From assembly GCF_003814555.1 (NCBI RefSeq), contig NZ_RKQN01000002.1, positions 496,001 to 560,000 on the forward strand: DNA of 64,000 nucleotides. The letters run 5' to 3'. A model generated the notes under the pieces. It saw only the letters and a program-made list of their open reading frames with translations, did no database searches and was not told the DNA's origin. Position numbers and translations under genes: made by a program. Source of the stretch: Vulcaniibacterium tengchongense. Its GTDB lineage: Bacteria > Pseudomonadota > Gammaproteobacteria > Xanthomonadales > Xanthomonadaceae. Below are positions 37,972-47,231 of the stretch, one piece after another. Every line of letters starts with the position of its first letter. Position 1 is the stretch's first letter.

Positions 37972-39735
37972 ATGAAACGACTCGCGCTCGCCGTCCTGTT
38001 GGCCCTGCCCGGCGCCTGCGCCGTGGCCGCGGCGCCGCCCGCGGTCGCGCCGGCGACCTCCGCCGACGCCCGCTTCGAGGCGATCCACACCCGCGAATGG
38101 GCCTGGCGCCAGGAGCAGCTCGGCATCGCCGACGAGGACGGCGACGGCAGCGGCGACCGCCACCGCCTGCCCGCGGTCGACCCGGCCAGTCAGGCCGCGC
38201 GGCTGCGGGTGTGGCAGGACGTGCTGCGCCAGCTCGACGCGATCGACCCGGCCCAGCTCAGCGCCGGGAACCGGGTGAACCTCGCCATCTACCGCGCCCA
38301 GGTCGAGAACCTCGCCGCCGACGTGCGCTTCCGCGCCTACGAGATGCCGTTCAATTCGGACTCCTCGTTCTGGTCGAACCTCGGCTTCATGACCCGCCGG
38401 CCGCTGCGCAGCGCCGAGCAGTACCGCGCCTACATCGATCGCCTCGCCGACGTGCCTCGCTACTTCGACGAGCACATCGCCAACATGCGCGCGGGCCTGG
38501 CGCGCGGCTTCAGCGTGCCGCGCGCGGTGCTGGACGGGCGCGACGCCTCGATCGCCGCGGTCGCGCAGCTGAAGGACCCGGAGCAGTCCAAGTTCTTCGA
38601 GCCGCTGAAGAAGATGCCGGCCTCGATCCCGGCCGAGGAGCAGCAGCGCCTGCGCGAGGCCGCGCGCGCGGCGATCCGCGACCGGCTGATCCCGGCCTAC
38701 GCCCGCCTGCTGGCGTTCTTCCGCGAGGAATACCTGCCGCAGGCGCGCACCACCCTGGCCGCCGAGGCGATGCCGGACGGCGCGGCGTACTACCGCCAGC
38801 AGATCCGCGAGTACACCACGCTCGACCTCGACCCCGAGCAGATCCACCGCATCGGCCTGGAGGAGGTGGCGCGGATCCAGGCGGAGATGGACGCGATCAT
38901 CCGCCGGGTCGGCTTCAAGGGCGACTTCGCCGCGTTCCTGGCGTTCCTGCGCACCGACCCGCAGTTCTACGCCGCCACGCCGCAGCAGCTGCTCGAGCGC
39001 GCGGCGTGGATCGCCAAGCGCGTCGACGGCGAGCTCGGCAAGTTCATCGGCACGTTGCCGCGCGAGCGCTTCACCATCGTGCCGGTGCCGGACGACATCG
39101 CGCCGTTCTGGACCAGCGGCCGCGGCGGCGCCGGCACCTACTGGGTCAACACCTACGACCTGCGCTCGCGCCCGCTGTACAACCTGCCGGCGCTGACCCT
39201 GCACGAGGCCGCGCCCGGCCATGCGCTGCAGGGCTCGCTGGCCAAGGAGCACGCGGCGCAGCCGGAGTTCCGCCGGCGCAGCTATATCTCCGCCTACGGC
39301 GAGGGCTGGGGCCTGTACAGCGAGAAGCTGGGCCAGGAGATGGGCATCTACGAGACGCCCTACGAGGAGTTCGGCCGCCTGACCTACGAGATGTGGCGCG
39401 CCTGCCGGCTGGTGATCGACACCGGCATCCACCACAAGGGCTGGAGCCGCGAACAGGCCCAGGCCTACCTGCGCGAGCGCACCGCGCTCAGCGAGCACGA
39501 GGTGGTGACCGAAGTCGACCGCTACATCTCCTGGCCGGGCCAGGCGCTGAGCTACAAGCTCGGCGAGCTCGCGATCGTCCGCCTGCGCCGCGAGGCCGAG
39601 CAGGCGCTGGGCCCGAAGTTCGACCTCAAGGCCTTCCACGACGTGGTCCTGGGCCAGGGCTCGGTGCCGCTGCCGGTGCTGGAGCAGCAGGTGCGCGACT
39701 ACATCGCCAAGTCGGCGCCGGCCAAGGCCGGTTGA
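37972..39735 (+). CDS. DUF885 family secreted peptidase-like protein
   Basis: A 587-residue protein with a signal peptide (MKRLALAVLLALPGACAVAA). Family landmarks are NSDSSFWSNLGFMTRRPL in the first third, the zinc-peptidase-like HEAAPGH at residues 411-417, and SAYGEGWGLYSEKLGQEMG, with a glutamate that could be the third metal ligand. The whole has the usual length and architecture of periplasmic DUF885 enzymes. It differs clearly from the DUF885 gene at 582-2393 (HEGRPGH), so the two are not recent duplicates. Confidence 0.87.
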   Translation: MKRLALAVLLALPGACAVAAAPPAVAPATSADARFEAIHTREWAWRQEQLGIADEDGDGSGDRHRLPAVDPASQAARLRVWQDVLRQLDAIDPAQLSAGNRVNLAIYRAQVENLAADVRFRAYEMPFNSDSSFWSNLGFMTRRPLRSAEQYRAYIDRLADVPRYFDEHIANMRAGLARGFSVPRAVLDGRDASIAAVAQLKDPEQSKFFEPLKKMPASIPAEEQQRLREAARAAIRDRLIPAYARLLAFFREEYLPQARTTLAAEAMPDGAAYYRQQIREYTTLDLDPEQIHRIGLEEVARIQAEMDAIIRRVGFKGDFAAFLAFLRTDPQFYAATPQQLLERAAWIAKRVDGELGKFIGTLPRERFTIVPVPDDIAPFWTSGRGGAGTYWVNTYDLRSRPLYNLPALTLHEAAPGHALQGSLAKEHAAQPEFRRRSYISAYGEGWGLYSEKLGQEMGIYETPYEEFGRLTYEMWRACRLVIDTGIHHKGWSREQAQAYLRERTALSEHEVVTEVDRYISWPGQALSYKLGELAIVRLRREAEQALGPKFDLKAFHDVVLGQGSVPLPVLEQQVRDYIAKSAPAKAG

Positions 39736-39848
39736 TCGCCGTGCCCCAGGCCGGGCGCGCAGGATCGCTTGCCGACGAGCCCGGTCGGCGCCAATGTCGG
39801 CGCGCCGCCGCCGGCGCCGCGGCCTGTTCATTCCCAGGGAGGAAGTCC

Positions 39849-40127
39849 CTGCGCACGACCGTCACCACTGCCGTTCCGCCCGCCAGCCTCGTCGCCGCGC
39901 CGGCCAGCCCGGCCGCCGACTCGTACGCCTTCGGCAACCGCGCACTGGCCGTGGGCGATCCGGTCGGCCGCTTGGCGGAGCTGGCCGGCCCGCCGGTCCA
40001 CAAGGAGGTCGTCGAGAACGAATTCGGCGCCCAGGTAGCCGAAACCTGGGAATACCGCCGCGACGGCAAGTCGCTGCTGATCACGGTCAAGGACGGCAAA
40101 GCCCAGCAGATCCGGGAGCTCCACTGA
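39849..40127 (+). CDS. Small probably exported protein, DUF2845/BamE-like, non-ATG start
   Basis: A conserved-looking C-terminus ([41 protein letters not shown]) resembles DUF2845/SmpA-BamE-like small periplasmic proteins. No ATG exists in frame. A strong AGGGAGGAA lies at 39836-39844, and the only nearby codon that could start is CTG 39849 (92 residues, beginning [17 protein letters not shown]). A GTG at 39741 without a good ribosome site is the alternative. The presumed signal region is poorly hydrophobic, so an indel near the start is also possible. It lies 114 bases after the DUF885 gene. Confidence 0.55.
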   Translation: MRTTVTTAVPPASLVAAPASPAADSYAFGNRALAVGDPVGRLAELAGPPVHKEVVENEFGAQVAETWEYRRDGKSLLITVKDGKAQQIRELH

Positions 40128-40182
40128 GCGCTGTCCCGGGCTGCGGGCCCTGTGGCCAATCGCCCGGCTTGTGGATAAGTGC

Positions 40183-40211
40183 TTGCCCAGGCGCCCGCGG
40201 CCAGGCATAAT
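40183..40211 (+). promoter_or_regulatory. Sigma-70-type promoter of rpmB-rpmG
   Basis: TTGCCC (40183-40188) and CATAAT (40206-40211) are separated by exactly 17 bases. They precede the ribosomal protein genes by about 190 bases, leaving a long leader. This is the best sigma-70-like match I found in the window. Confidence 0.6.
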
Positions 40212-40401
40212 GCCCGGCTCGCTGCGTCCGGTCGGCCGAAAGGCCGGGACCGGGCGGCCCGGAAGCACGGTTCCGGTCCGCCGCCGGCAGCGGACCCGTC
40301 CTCCCGCATCGTGCGCCGTCCCTGCGACGGCGGGGCCGCCGCCTCCCTGGCCAAGGGAAGCTCCTTTTGCGGATCCCTCCGCAAGAACAACCGAGGTGCG
40401 T

Positions 40402-40638
40402 ATGTCCCGCGTATGCCAAGTCACCGGCAAGCGCGTGCAGACCGGCAACAACGTCTCGCACGCCAACAACAAGACCCGCCGCCGCTTCCTGCCGAACCTG
40501 CACGAGCGCCGCTTCTGGGTCGCTTCCGAAAACCGTTGGGTGAAGCTGCGCGTTTCCGCGCAGGCCCTGCGCACCATCGACAAGAACGGCATCGACGCCG
40601 TCCTGGCCGAGCTGCGCGCCCGCGGCGAAAAGATCTGA
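40402..40638 (+). CDS. rpmB: 50S ribosomal protein L28
   Basis: A 78-residue protein of normal length. [39 protein letters not shown] is the L28 core, and [19 protein letters not shown] follows. It lacks the four-cysteine zinc ribbon, having a single cysteine near the start. The ATG at 40402 begins the family sequence, although the frame is open to 40171. rpmG follows after 19 bases. Confidence 0.97.
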   Translation: MSRVCQVTGKRVQTGNNVSHANNKTRRRFLPNLHERRFWVASENRWVKLRVSAQALRTIDKNGIDAVLAELRARGEKI

Positions 40639-40657
40639 GTCTGAGGAGCAACGAACC

Positions 40658-40822
40658 ATGGCTTCCAAGCGCGACAAAATCCGCCTGATCTCCTCGGCCG
40701 GCACCGGTCACTTCTACACCACCGACAAGAACAAGAAGAACACGCCGAACAAGATGGAGATCAAGAAGTTCGATCCCGTCGTTCGCAAGCACGTGATCTA
40801 CAAGGAAGGCAAGATCAAGTGA
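40658..40822 (+). CDS. rpmG: 50S ribosomal protein L33
   Basis: A 54-residue protein read as [17 protein letters not shown], then [20 protein letters not shown] and [17 protein letters not shown]. This is the standard proteobacterial L33 without the zinc-binding cysteines (the C- form). A GAGGAGC ribosome site precedes the ATG at 40658. It is short and lies 19 bases after rpmB in the usual rpmB-rpmG order. Its lysine-rich codons make it visibly lower in GC than its surroundings. Confidence 0.97.
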   Translation: MASKRDKIRLISSAGTGHFYTTDKNKKNTPNKMEIKKFDPVVRKHVIYKEGKIK

Positions 40823-40866
40823 TGCAGTGACGCCTGCGCGCCAAGCGCAGCCTTCGTCGCCGCATC

Positions 40867-40886
40867 ATCCCCGCGGAAGCGGGGAT
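40867..40886. repeat. REP-like palindrome (ATCCCCGC-GGAA-GCGGGGAT)
   Basis: A perfect 8-bp inverted repeat with a GGAA loop, embedded in CATCATCCCCGCGG. This hairpin resembles dispersed 'CATCCCCGCGAAAGCGGGGAT' elements of many Gram-negative bacteria. It lies between rpmG and the real terminator. Confidence 0.55.
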
Positions 40887-40890
40887 CCGC

Positions 40891-40923
40891 ACGACAGCCC
40901 GCCGCCCGGCGGGCTGTCGTGTT
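40891..40923 (+). terminator. Rho-independent terminator after rpmB-rpmG
   Basis: A perfect 13-bp stem (40891-40903 with 40908-40920) and a GCCC loop, followed by GTTT. It is the strongest hairpin in the window and sits 68 bases after the rpmG stop. The T-run is short, so efficiency is uncertain. Confidence 0.75.
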
Positions 40924-41005
40924 TCCGGCGGCCGAACGCGGCCACGGCCTCCATCCTCCCGCCGCGAAGGCGCAGGGGAAAAGCCGGCCCCGCGCCTTCC
41001 GGGCG

Positions 41006-41555
41006 CTATCCGGGGTTGAGCTCCAGGCCGCATCGATACTTCTTTCCATCCACGGCCATGGTGAAGAACGGCCTGCGGTCGAGCGTCGCTGCGCCTGCGT
41101 CCGGATCGGGCAAGGGGCCGAAGCGGACGAACTCACCGTCTTGCCGTTGGCCAGCCTCGCCGAAGCGAACCGGCCTTCCGCGTCCGGGTCGAAAATCGCT
41201 TCGCCCCAGGAGCGGAACCACCGCCGGCTCTCTCCCCCGGTTGCCCGGAAAACGTCCACGTCGAGCGCACGGCGCTGTTGCTGCGCGGCCAGCCCAGGCG
41301 CCGGGCATCGCTGCCGGAAATCCCGCCCATCCCGATGTTCAACGACTCCGCGCCCATCGAGCAGGAGAAGACTTCGTTCCAGGTGAAGCGGTCCTCGAAC
41401 TTTTGCCTGCCGTCTTCGCGTCGGACGCGACCTGCGCACTCCCGGCCGACGGCCGCCTGGCGGCATCGGCATCGCCCGGGGCTTCGGCCGGCGTGCATGC
41501 GGCCAGAGCGAACAGCAGCACCCCGGCCGCCGGCAGCGCGCACCGGCGCCGCCAT
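41006..41555 (-). pseudogene. Decayed lipoprotein gene with several frameshifts
   Basis: Read right to left, four coding-like pieces lie in shifting frames: a lipobox piece (GVLLFALAACTPAEAP, near 41500), a middle piece (KFEDRFTWNEVFSCSMGAESLN, near 41380), a third (DVDVFRATGGESRRW, FDPDAEGRFASARLANG, near 41200) and a C-terminal piece (EFVRFGPLPDPDAG, FFTMAVDGKKYRCGLELNPG) ending in TAG at 41006. At least three frame changes are needed to join them. An ATG at 41555 is in the frame of the middle piece. I read it as a broken secreted lipoprotein of unknown function; sequencing errors are the alternative. Confidence 0.6.
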
Positions 41556-41599
41556 GCGTCCGATGCCCGCGAGCGGTTCGGGCCGGCCCGCGGCCTCGT

Positions 41600-44500
41600 C
41601 TAGGCCTGCACCGCCTGCCGCTGCGCGGCGAGGAAGGCGCGCAGCGACGCCGGCTTGACCGGCTTGGTCAACACCCGGCAATCGCGTTCGCGCGCGGCGT
41701 GCTTGAGCGCATCGCTGCCGTCGCCGGTGAGCAGCGCCGCCGGCAGCGCGCGGCCGCAGCGTTCGCGCAGCGCGTCGATCACGCCCAGGCCGTCGAGCCG
41801 GTCGTGCAGGTGGTAGTCGACCAGGGCCACGTCCGGCGCGCCGCGCTCGGGATCGTCGAGCAGCGCCAGCGCGTCGTCGGCGCTGGCGGCGAGCAGCGGC
41901 ACCGCGCCCCAGCGCTGCAGCAGCGCGCGCATGCCGTCGAGGATCTCGCGGTCGTTGTCCACGCACAGCACGCGCAGGCCGGCCAGAGCGTCGCCGCCGG
42001 CCGCCACGCGCACCGGCGCCGCCGGCACCGCCGGCAGCGCACGCCCGAGCGGCACCGTGATCGAGAACATGCTGCCGGCGCCGACCCGCGAGCGGACCCG
42101 CAGCGGGTGGTCGAGCATGCGCGCGATGCGCTGGCAGATCGACAGGCCCAGGCCGAGCCCGCGTTCGCCGCCGCCGGCCTGGTCGAAGCGGCGGAACTCG
42201 TCGAAGATCTGGGTCAGGTGGTGCTCGGAGATGCCCGGACCGGTGTCCCAGACCTGCAGCTCGACCAGGCCGCCGCGCGGCCGGGCGGCGATCAGCACGC
42301 CGCCCTCGCGGGTGTAGCGCAGCGCGTTGGCGAGGAAGTTCTGCAGCGCGCGACGCAGCAGGCGGCGGTCGCTGCGCACCGGGCACGGCGCCTGCGGCGC
42401 GCGCACGTGCAGCTGCAGGCCGCGGCCGGCCGCGACCGGCGCGTACTGCACCGCCAGCTCGCGCAGCAGCTCGTGCGCGTCGAAGTCCGACAGCTGGATG
42501 CGCAGCGCGCCGGCGTCCAGGCGCGAGATGTCGAGCAACCCGTCGAGCAGGTCCTCGGCGGCGCGCAGCGAGGCGTCGACGCGCTCGGCCAGGCGCGCGC
42601 GCTCGTCGGGATCGGCGGTCTCGCGCAACGCGGTGGCGAACAGGCGCGCGGCGTTGAGCGGCTGCAGCACGTCGTGGCTGATCGCGGCGAGGAAGCGGGT
42701 CTTGGACTGCTGCGCGGCCTCGGCCTCGCGGGTGCGCTGCTCGACGCGCTGCTCCAGCGTCTCGTTGATCTCGCGTAGGCTCTGCTCGGCGCGCTTGTAG
42801 TCGGTGACGTCGCTGTAGGTGGTGACGTAGCCGCCGCCCGGGAGCGGCTGGCCGCGCATCTCGATCACCTGGCCGTTGGCGCGCACGCGCTCGAACACGT
42901 GCGGGCTGCCCGCGCGCAGGTGCGCCAGGCGCCGCCGCACCTGCTCGTCGATGTCGCCCGGGCCCATCTCGCCGCGCTCGGCGTTCCAGCGGATCAGGTC
43001 GCTGACCGGGCGGCCGACGTAGAGCATGCCGTCGGGATACTCGAACAGCTCCTGGTAGCGGCGGTTCCACGCCACCAGGCGCAGCTCGGCGTCGACCACG
43101 CTGACGCCCTGGCTGATGTTCTCCAGCGTGGTGGAGAGGATCTGCCGGTTGAAGCGCAGCTCCTGGTTGGCCTCGTCGAGCAGCGCGACCACCTCGCCCA
43201 GCTCCATGCCCGAGCCGCGCAGCGCCGAGGTCAGGGTCAGGCGCGCCGAAGCGGCGCCGATCGCCGAGGCGAGCAGGCGCTCGGTGAATTGCGCCAGCGC
43301 GCGGTCGGCCGGCTGCTCCGGCTGCCAGGGGCGGCCCTGCGCCTGCGCGTAGTCCTCGAACGCGCGGCGCGCGTGGCGCTCGCCGACGATGCGCTCGGCC
43401 AGCGCCAGCAGCTCGCCGCTGCGCACGTTGCCGGCCCAGCCGCCCGGGCCCAGCGCCGGGCGCTGCGCGTACGGGTCGAGGAACGGCGCCGCCAGCAGCT
43501 GGTCCTGCAGGCGCGGGCGCTGCCGCACCGACACCATCACGAACGCGCCGACGTTGAACAGCAGCGACCAGAACACGCCGTGGGTCAGCGGATCCCAGCC
43601 CTGCAGGCCGAACAGCTGCTCCGGCCGCAGCCAGGCGATGCCGAGCGGGCCGCGGTCGATCCATTCGCTGTCGAACCAGCCGCGCGCCAGCGCCGGCAGC
43701 AGCAGCGTGTACAGCCACGCCAACCCGCCGGCCAGCAGCCCCGCGAACGCGCCGGCGCGGCTGGCGCCGCGCCAGTACAGTCCGCCGATCAACGCCGGCG
43801 CGAACTGCGCCACCGCGGCGAAGGCGAGCAGGCCGTGCTGCGCCAGCGTGTCCTGGCCGCTTGCGTCGAAGTAGGCGGAGCCGCGGTGATAGGCGTAGGC
43901 CAGCATCGCCAGCAGCAGGATGTTGGTGCGGCGCACCCACAGCACCTGGCGGTCGATGCCCTGGCCCTCGCGCAGCGCGCCGCTGCGCAGCAGCAACGGC
44001 ACCACCAGGTCGTTGCTCACCATCGTCGCCAACGCCACGCTGGCGACGATCACCATGCCGGTCGCGGCGGAGAAGCCGCCGATGTAGACGAACAGCGCCA
44101 ACGCCTCGCGCTGCTGGGTCAGCGGCAGCGCCAGCACGTAGGTGTCCGGCGACACGCCGGTGCCGGTCAGCAGCGCCTGCCCGGCCAGGGTGATCGGCAC
44201 CACCAGCAGCGAGATCAGCGCCAGGTAGCCGCCGAACAGCCAGCGCGCCGGGCGCAGGTCGGCGGGGTCCTGGCATTCGACCACGGCGACGTGGAACTGG
44301 CGCGGCAGGCACACGATGGCGGCGAACGCGAGCAGCGTCTGCGCGACGAAGCCGGTCGGCAGCCCCGGCGCGAACACCACGTCCGCGGCCTGCACGATGC
44401 GCTGCGGCAGCGCGCCGGTGCCGGGCAGGTGCAGCAGCGCGAACACGCCCACCGCGACGAACGCGACCAGCTTGACCAGCGATTCCAGCGCCACCGCCAG

Positions 44501-45067
44501 CACCATGCCGCGGTGGTGCTCGGTCGCGTCGATCTCGCGCGTGCCGAACAGGATCGCGAACGCCGCCAGCAGCAGGGCCACGTAGAACGCCGGGTCGGCG
44601 AACAGGCCGGCGTCGCCGGGCACGCCCGACAGCACCTGGATGCTCATCGCCACCGCCTTGAACTGCAGCGCCACGTACGGCACCGCGGCGATCAGCGCCA
44701 GCGCCGCGACCAGCGCCGCCAGCCCCGGCGCGCGGCCGTAGCGCGAGGACAGGAAGTCGGCGATGGAGACGATGCGGTGCTGGCCGGAGATCAGCACCAG
44801 CCGTTCGAGGATGCGCCAGCCGAACACCAGCAGCAGCAACGGCCCGAGGTAGATCGGCAGGAACCCCAGCCCGGTGCGCGAGGCGGTGCCGACCGCGCCG
44901 TAGAACGTCCACGACGAGCAGTACACCGCCAGCGCCAGCGAGTACACCATCGGACGCAGCCAGCGCTGGCGCGCGGACGGCTCGCGCTGGTCGCCGTAGT
45001 AGGCGACCGCGAACAGCACGCCGACGTAGCCCGCCGACACCAGCAGCAGTATCCAGCCGGGGATCAC
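41600..45067 (-). CDS. Sodium:solute symporter-like hybrid sensor histidine kinase
   Basis: A 1155-residue protein starting at GTG 45067 behind a GGAGGAGG ribosome site. Residues about 5-500 are an SSS/PutP-like transporter domain of about twelve spans (SSWTFYGAVGTASRTGLGFLP, EHHRGMVLAVALESLVKL). A PAS domain follows near 640 (LENISQGVSVVDAELRLVAWN). A coiled coil leads to the histidine kinase with phospho-acceptor H798 (AISHDVLQPLNA), N-box NALRYTREGG and GLGLGLSICQRIA. A C-terminal receiver has aspartate near 1084 (VALVDYHLHD). This is the NahK/ErcS-like architecture, which senses or takes up a solute and signals. No separate response regulator gene is adjacent. Confidence 0.9.
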   Translation of the reverse strand: MIPGWILLLVSAGYVGVLFAVAYYGDQREPSARQRWLRPMVYSLALAVYCSSWTFYGAVGTASRTGLGFLPIYLGPLLLLVFGWRILERLVLISGQHRIVSIADFLSSRYGRAPGLAALVAALALIAAVPYVALQFKAVAMSIQVLSGVPGDAGLFADPAFYVALLLAAFAILFGTREIDATEHHRGMVLAVALESLVKLVAFVAVGVFALLHLPGTGALPQRIVQAADVVFAPGLPTGFVAQTLLAFAAIVCLPRQFHVAVVECQDPADLRPARWLFGGYLALISLLVVPITLAGQALLTGTGVSPDTYVLALPLTQQREALALFVYIGGFSAATGMVIVASVALATMVSNDLVVPLLLRSGALREGQGIDRQVLWVRRTNILLLAMLAYAYHRGSAYFDASGQDTLAQHGLLAFAAVAQFAPALIGGLYWRGASRAGAFAGLLAGGLAWLYTLLLPALARGWFDSEWIDRGPLGIAWLRPEQLFGLQGWDPLTHGVFWSLLFNVGAFVMVSVRQRPRLQDQLLAAPFLDPYAQRPALGPGGWAGNVRSGELLALAERIVGERHARRAFEDYAQAQGRPWQPEQPADRALAQFTERLLASAIGAASARLTLTSALRGSGMELGEVVALLDEANQELRFNRQILSTTLENISQGVSVVDAELRLVAWNRRYQELFEYPDGMLYVGRPVSDLIRWNAERGEMGPGDIDEQVRRRLAHLRAGSPHVFERVRANGQVIEMRGQPLPGGGYVTTYSDVTDYKRAEQSLREINETLEQRVEQRTREAEAAQQSKTRFLAAISHDVLQPLNAARLFATALRETADPDERARLAERVDASLRAAEDLLDGLLDISRLDAGALRIQLSDFDAHELLRELAVQYAPVAAGRGLQLHVRAPQAPCPVRSDRRLLRRALQNFLANALRYTREGGVLIAARPRGGLVELQVWDTGPGISEHHLTQIFDEFRRFDQAGGGERGLGLGLSICQRIARMLDHPLRVRSRVGAGSMFSITVPLGRALPAVPAAPVRVAAGGDALAGLRVLCVDNDREILDGMRALLQRWGAVPLLAASADDALALLDDPERGAPDVALVDYHLHDRLDGLGVIDALRERCGRALPAALLTGDGSDALKHAARERDCRVLTKPVKPASLRAFLAAQRQAVQA

Positions 45068-45957
45068 CCGCTCGCGCCTCCTCCGAACGGGCCGAGTGTA
45101 CGTCGCGGGAGGAGGACCGCGGCGGGGGCGGCGCCGTGGCCGCGGCCACGGCCGGGGCGGCGACCGGGCCGGTCGGCGCGGGCCGGGGGCGTGATCGTGG
45201 CCGTCCGGCGCCCGTGCTGCCCCTGGCGGCCCAGGTCCGCCGGCCCGGGATACCGCTGTGCGAGCGCGGCGGTCGCCCTTCCGCGGCGTGGCCGGCCGAC
45301 CTCGCCGGACACCTGGCGGCTGGGCCGGGGCCCGCAGGCGCGCGCGACTGCGGTCCGGCAGCTTGCGTCTGCTGGCCAGGAATGACGGGCGCAAGCCCGG
45401 CGTGACGGCCAAAGGCGTGTTCGCCGCCGCCGGGTTCCCCCGGCGGCCGGGAGCAACGCTTCCGATCTCACGTCAGGAGCCGCGATGGTCGCCTCGTTGA
45501 TAAACCCTGGCAGGGGCGAGGCCACGCGACCGCCGGCGGCCACGCCCGCACGGCATCGCCATGCCGGCCGCGAACCGCCGGCGCCGCGCGAGTGTCGCCG
45601 TGAACCGTTCCCTCCTCCCGGGTCGAGCCGATGCCGTCGCGCTCGGTGACGAACAGCCGATCGCCGTGGCCGGCGACGGTCATCCGTTGGGCGGATTCAA
45701 GCTGGTCCGGCCGCTGCGGCTCGCACGGTGGGCGCTTCGGTCGTGCCGGGAGCGGGATCCGTATCACTTTGCCGCAACGACGCTCCGCTCCGCGCCCACG
45801 CAGCGCGGAGCGCACCGCCGCGGCTCGCAGGCCGCATCGCCTGCTTCCGCGCCGCATCGAGGGCGGCCCGTGCGGCTTGAATGCCCGCCGGGCGCAGGTT
45901 CGCCCTCCGTGCGAACCGGTGCCGCACGCGCGGCGTCCGGACGCTCCGGTGGCCGGG
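45068..45957. other. 890-base region without a recognisable gene
   Basis: Open frames exist on both strands, but none carries a family motif or convincing codon pattern. There is a small REP-like block near 45379-45410 (ATGACGGGCGCAAGCCCGGCGTGACGG). The minus-strand frame around 45560-45690 (GHGDRLFVTERDGIGSTREEG) is the least random piece, but I could not tie it to a protein. The region may hold decayed genes. Confidence 0.5.
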
Positions 45958-46509
45958 CTAACGCCGGGAGCGGATCGGCCCCCGGAGCCGGTCGGAGTTG
46001 GAGCCCTCTTGGGCCCGCGCCGCCCACGCCCTGACCGTCTCGTGATGCGGCGCCCAGGCCTCCCAGGCCGATTGCGCCCAGCGTCTGACCATCGCCGCAT
46101 GTGCGGCGGCCCCATCGGCCTGCAGCACATCGCGCACGGTGACGGAGCCGAGCGATGCCGGGGGCTCGAGCCAGACGAAGCCGTGCTTGAGCCTTCCCGC
46201 CTTGAGCATGGCGTCGTTCGCCCGTTGCGGCGTCAGGCCACGCTCGAGGAACAGGCACAAGCGGATCAGATGAACCCCGACGGACTGGTTGCTTTGCCGG
46301 GATGGAGAGCCGGGATGCTGCACGGCATAGGCATCCACGCCCAAACGGTGCGTGGCCAGCAGCGCAGGGTCGCTGTACTCGCGCGCCAGGACCTCGCCGA
46401 AGGCCGCCCAGCAGGCGGGCGACGACGCCATGTAAGGGTGAACCGGCCCTTCGCGCCTGGGGAATCCGGCCCCGCAGCCTGGACATGGTTCGAGATCCGG
46501 TATCGTCAT
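45958..46509 (-). CDS. DUF5946 family protein
   Basis: A 183-residue cytoplasmic protein with a cysteine pair and family pattern: EPCPGCGAGFP, HPYMASSPACWAAFGEVLAREYSDPALLATHRLGVDAYAVQHPG, SRQSNQSVGVHLIRLCLFLERGL, TVRDVLQADGAAAHAAMVRRWAQSAWEAWAPHHETVRAWA. The ATG at 46509 overlaps the stop of the DUF2306-like gene by four bases (ATGA), so the two are translationally coupled. Function unknown; the CPGCG pair may bind zinc. Confidence 0.8.
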   Translation of the reverse strand: MTIPDLEPCPGCGAGFPRREGPVHPYMASSPACWAAFGEVLAREYSDPALLATHRLGVDAYAVQHPGSPSRQSNQSVGVHLIRLCLFLERGLTPQRANDAMLKAGRLKHGFVWLEPPASLGSVTVRDVLQADGAAAHAAMVRRWAQSAWEAWAPHHETVRAWAARAQEGSNSDRLRGPIRSRR

Positions 46510-47231
46510 GTTCGAGGTCCCGTGCCTGGAACCGCCGCAAAGGCGCTCCGGCTCGTCGCGCCGCGAAGCGGCTTCGGCTCGGACGAAGCGCCCGGGCGCA
46601 ATCCCGTGCGGCCGACGGGCCAATAGATTCCCTGGCAGACCGGCCCCGGGGGCAGCCAACCCAGCCGGAGCAGCCTCGGGATCGTCACGGACGGCGGCGC
46701 GAGCTCCATCGTGCCCGGAAGCTTGATCAGCATCCGAAAAGTGACGGGAGGGCGCGTCGCGAGGTGGCTGCGCACCATCCGGCGACGGTGCGCGCGCACC
46801 CGACCGCCGCGGACGGCGGTCCGCCCCGCCAAGGCTGCCGTCAACCACGCCAGCGCAGTGACGGCGAACGCCGCACGGATCCCGAATGGCGACGCCGACG
46901 TGACGATCAAGCCGGTAGCGCCCACACAGGCGATGAGCATGCCGGTGATGTACGTCCGGCCGGTCCAGCGGTGCAGGCGGGGATGGGCCCGCGGCCACCG
47001 GGCCGGAAGCTGGCCCAACCCGAGAACGAGGGCCGGCGCCCCGCCGGCAAGCTGGAGCCACGGCCAATCGCGCCGCGCCCCGAACATGCCGTGGACCGCC
47101 AGCAAGACATGGATGCCGCTCGCCCCGAGGACGAGCAACACGATGGCCGAGCCAGCCCGCCGGGCCAGGCGGGGGCGGTTCGAAGGCGGCATGCCGGACG
47201 CGCCGGGTGGCCGCTTGGGCGTCCAAACCAT
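46506..47231 (-). CDS. DUF2306 family membrane protein
   Basis: A 241-residue membrane protein. After a basic N-terminus it has a span AIVLLVLGASGIHVLLAV, then QLAGGAPALVLGLGQL, LHRWTGRTYITGMLIACVGATGLIV and FAVTALAWLTAALAGRTAVRGGRVRAHRRRMVRSHLA. HRWTGRTY and HRRRMVRSHL are the DUF2306 histidine motifs, reminiscent of heme-binding membrane proteins. The C-terminal 60 residues (GWLPPGPVCQGIYWPVG) are less regular. It is upstream partner of the DUF5946 gene. Confidence 0.78.
   Translation of the reverse strand: MVWTPKRPPGASGMPPSNRPRLARRAGSAIVLLVLGASGIHVLLAVHGMFGARRDWPWLQLAGGAPALVLGLGQLPARWPRAHPRLHRWTGRTYITGMLIACVGATGLIVTSASPFGIRAAFAVTALAWLTAALAGRTAVRGGRVRAHRRRMVRSHLATRPPVTFRMLIKLPGTMELAPPSVTIPRLLRLGWLPPGPVCQGIYWPVGRTGLRPGASSEPKPLRGATSRSAFAAVPGTGPRT

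Noticed and set aside
41339-41521. Separate 60-residue lipoprotein gene starting at GTG 41521
   Set aside because: The signal sequence would be too short, and better-coding pieces in other frames directly follow. It fits better as part of the frameshifted pseudogene.
45631-46626. 331-codon plus-strand frame over the DUF5946 gene
   Set aside because: It has no family motif and runs antisense over the convincing DUF5946 frame. Its upstream part is arginine- and proline-rich filler.
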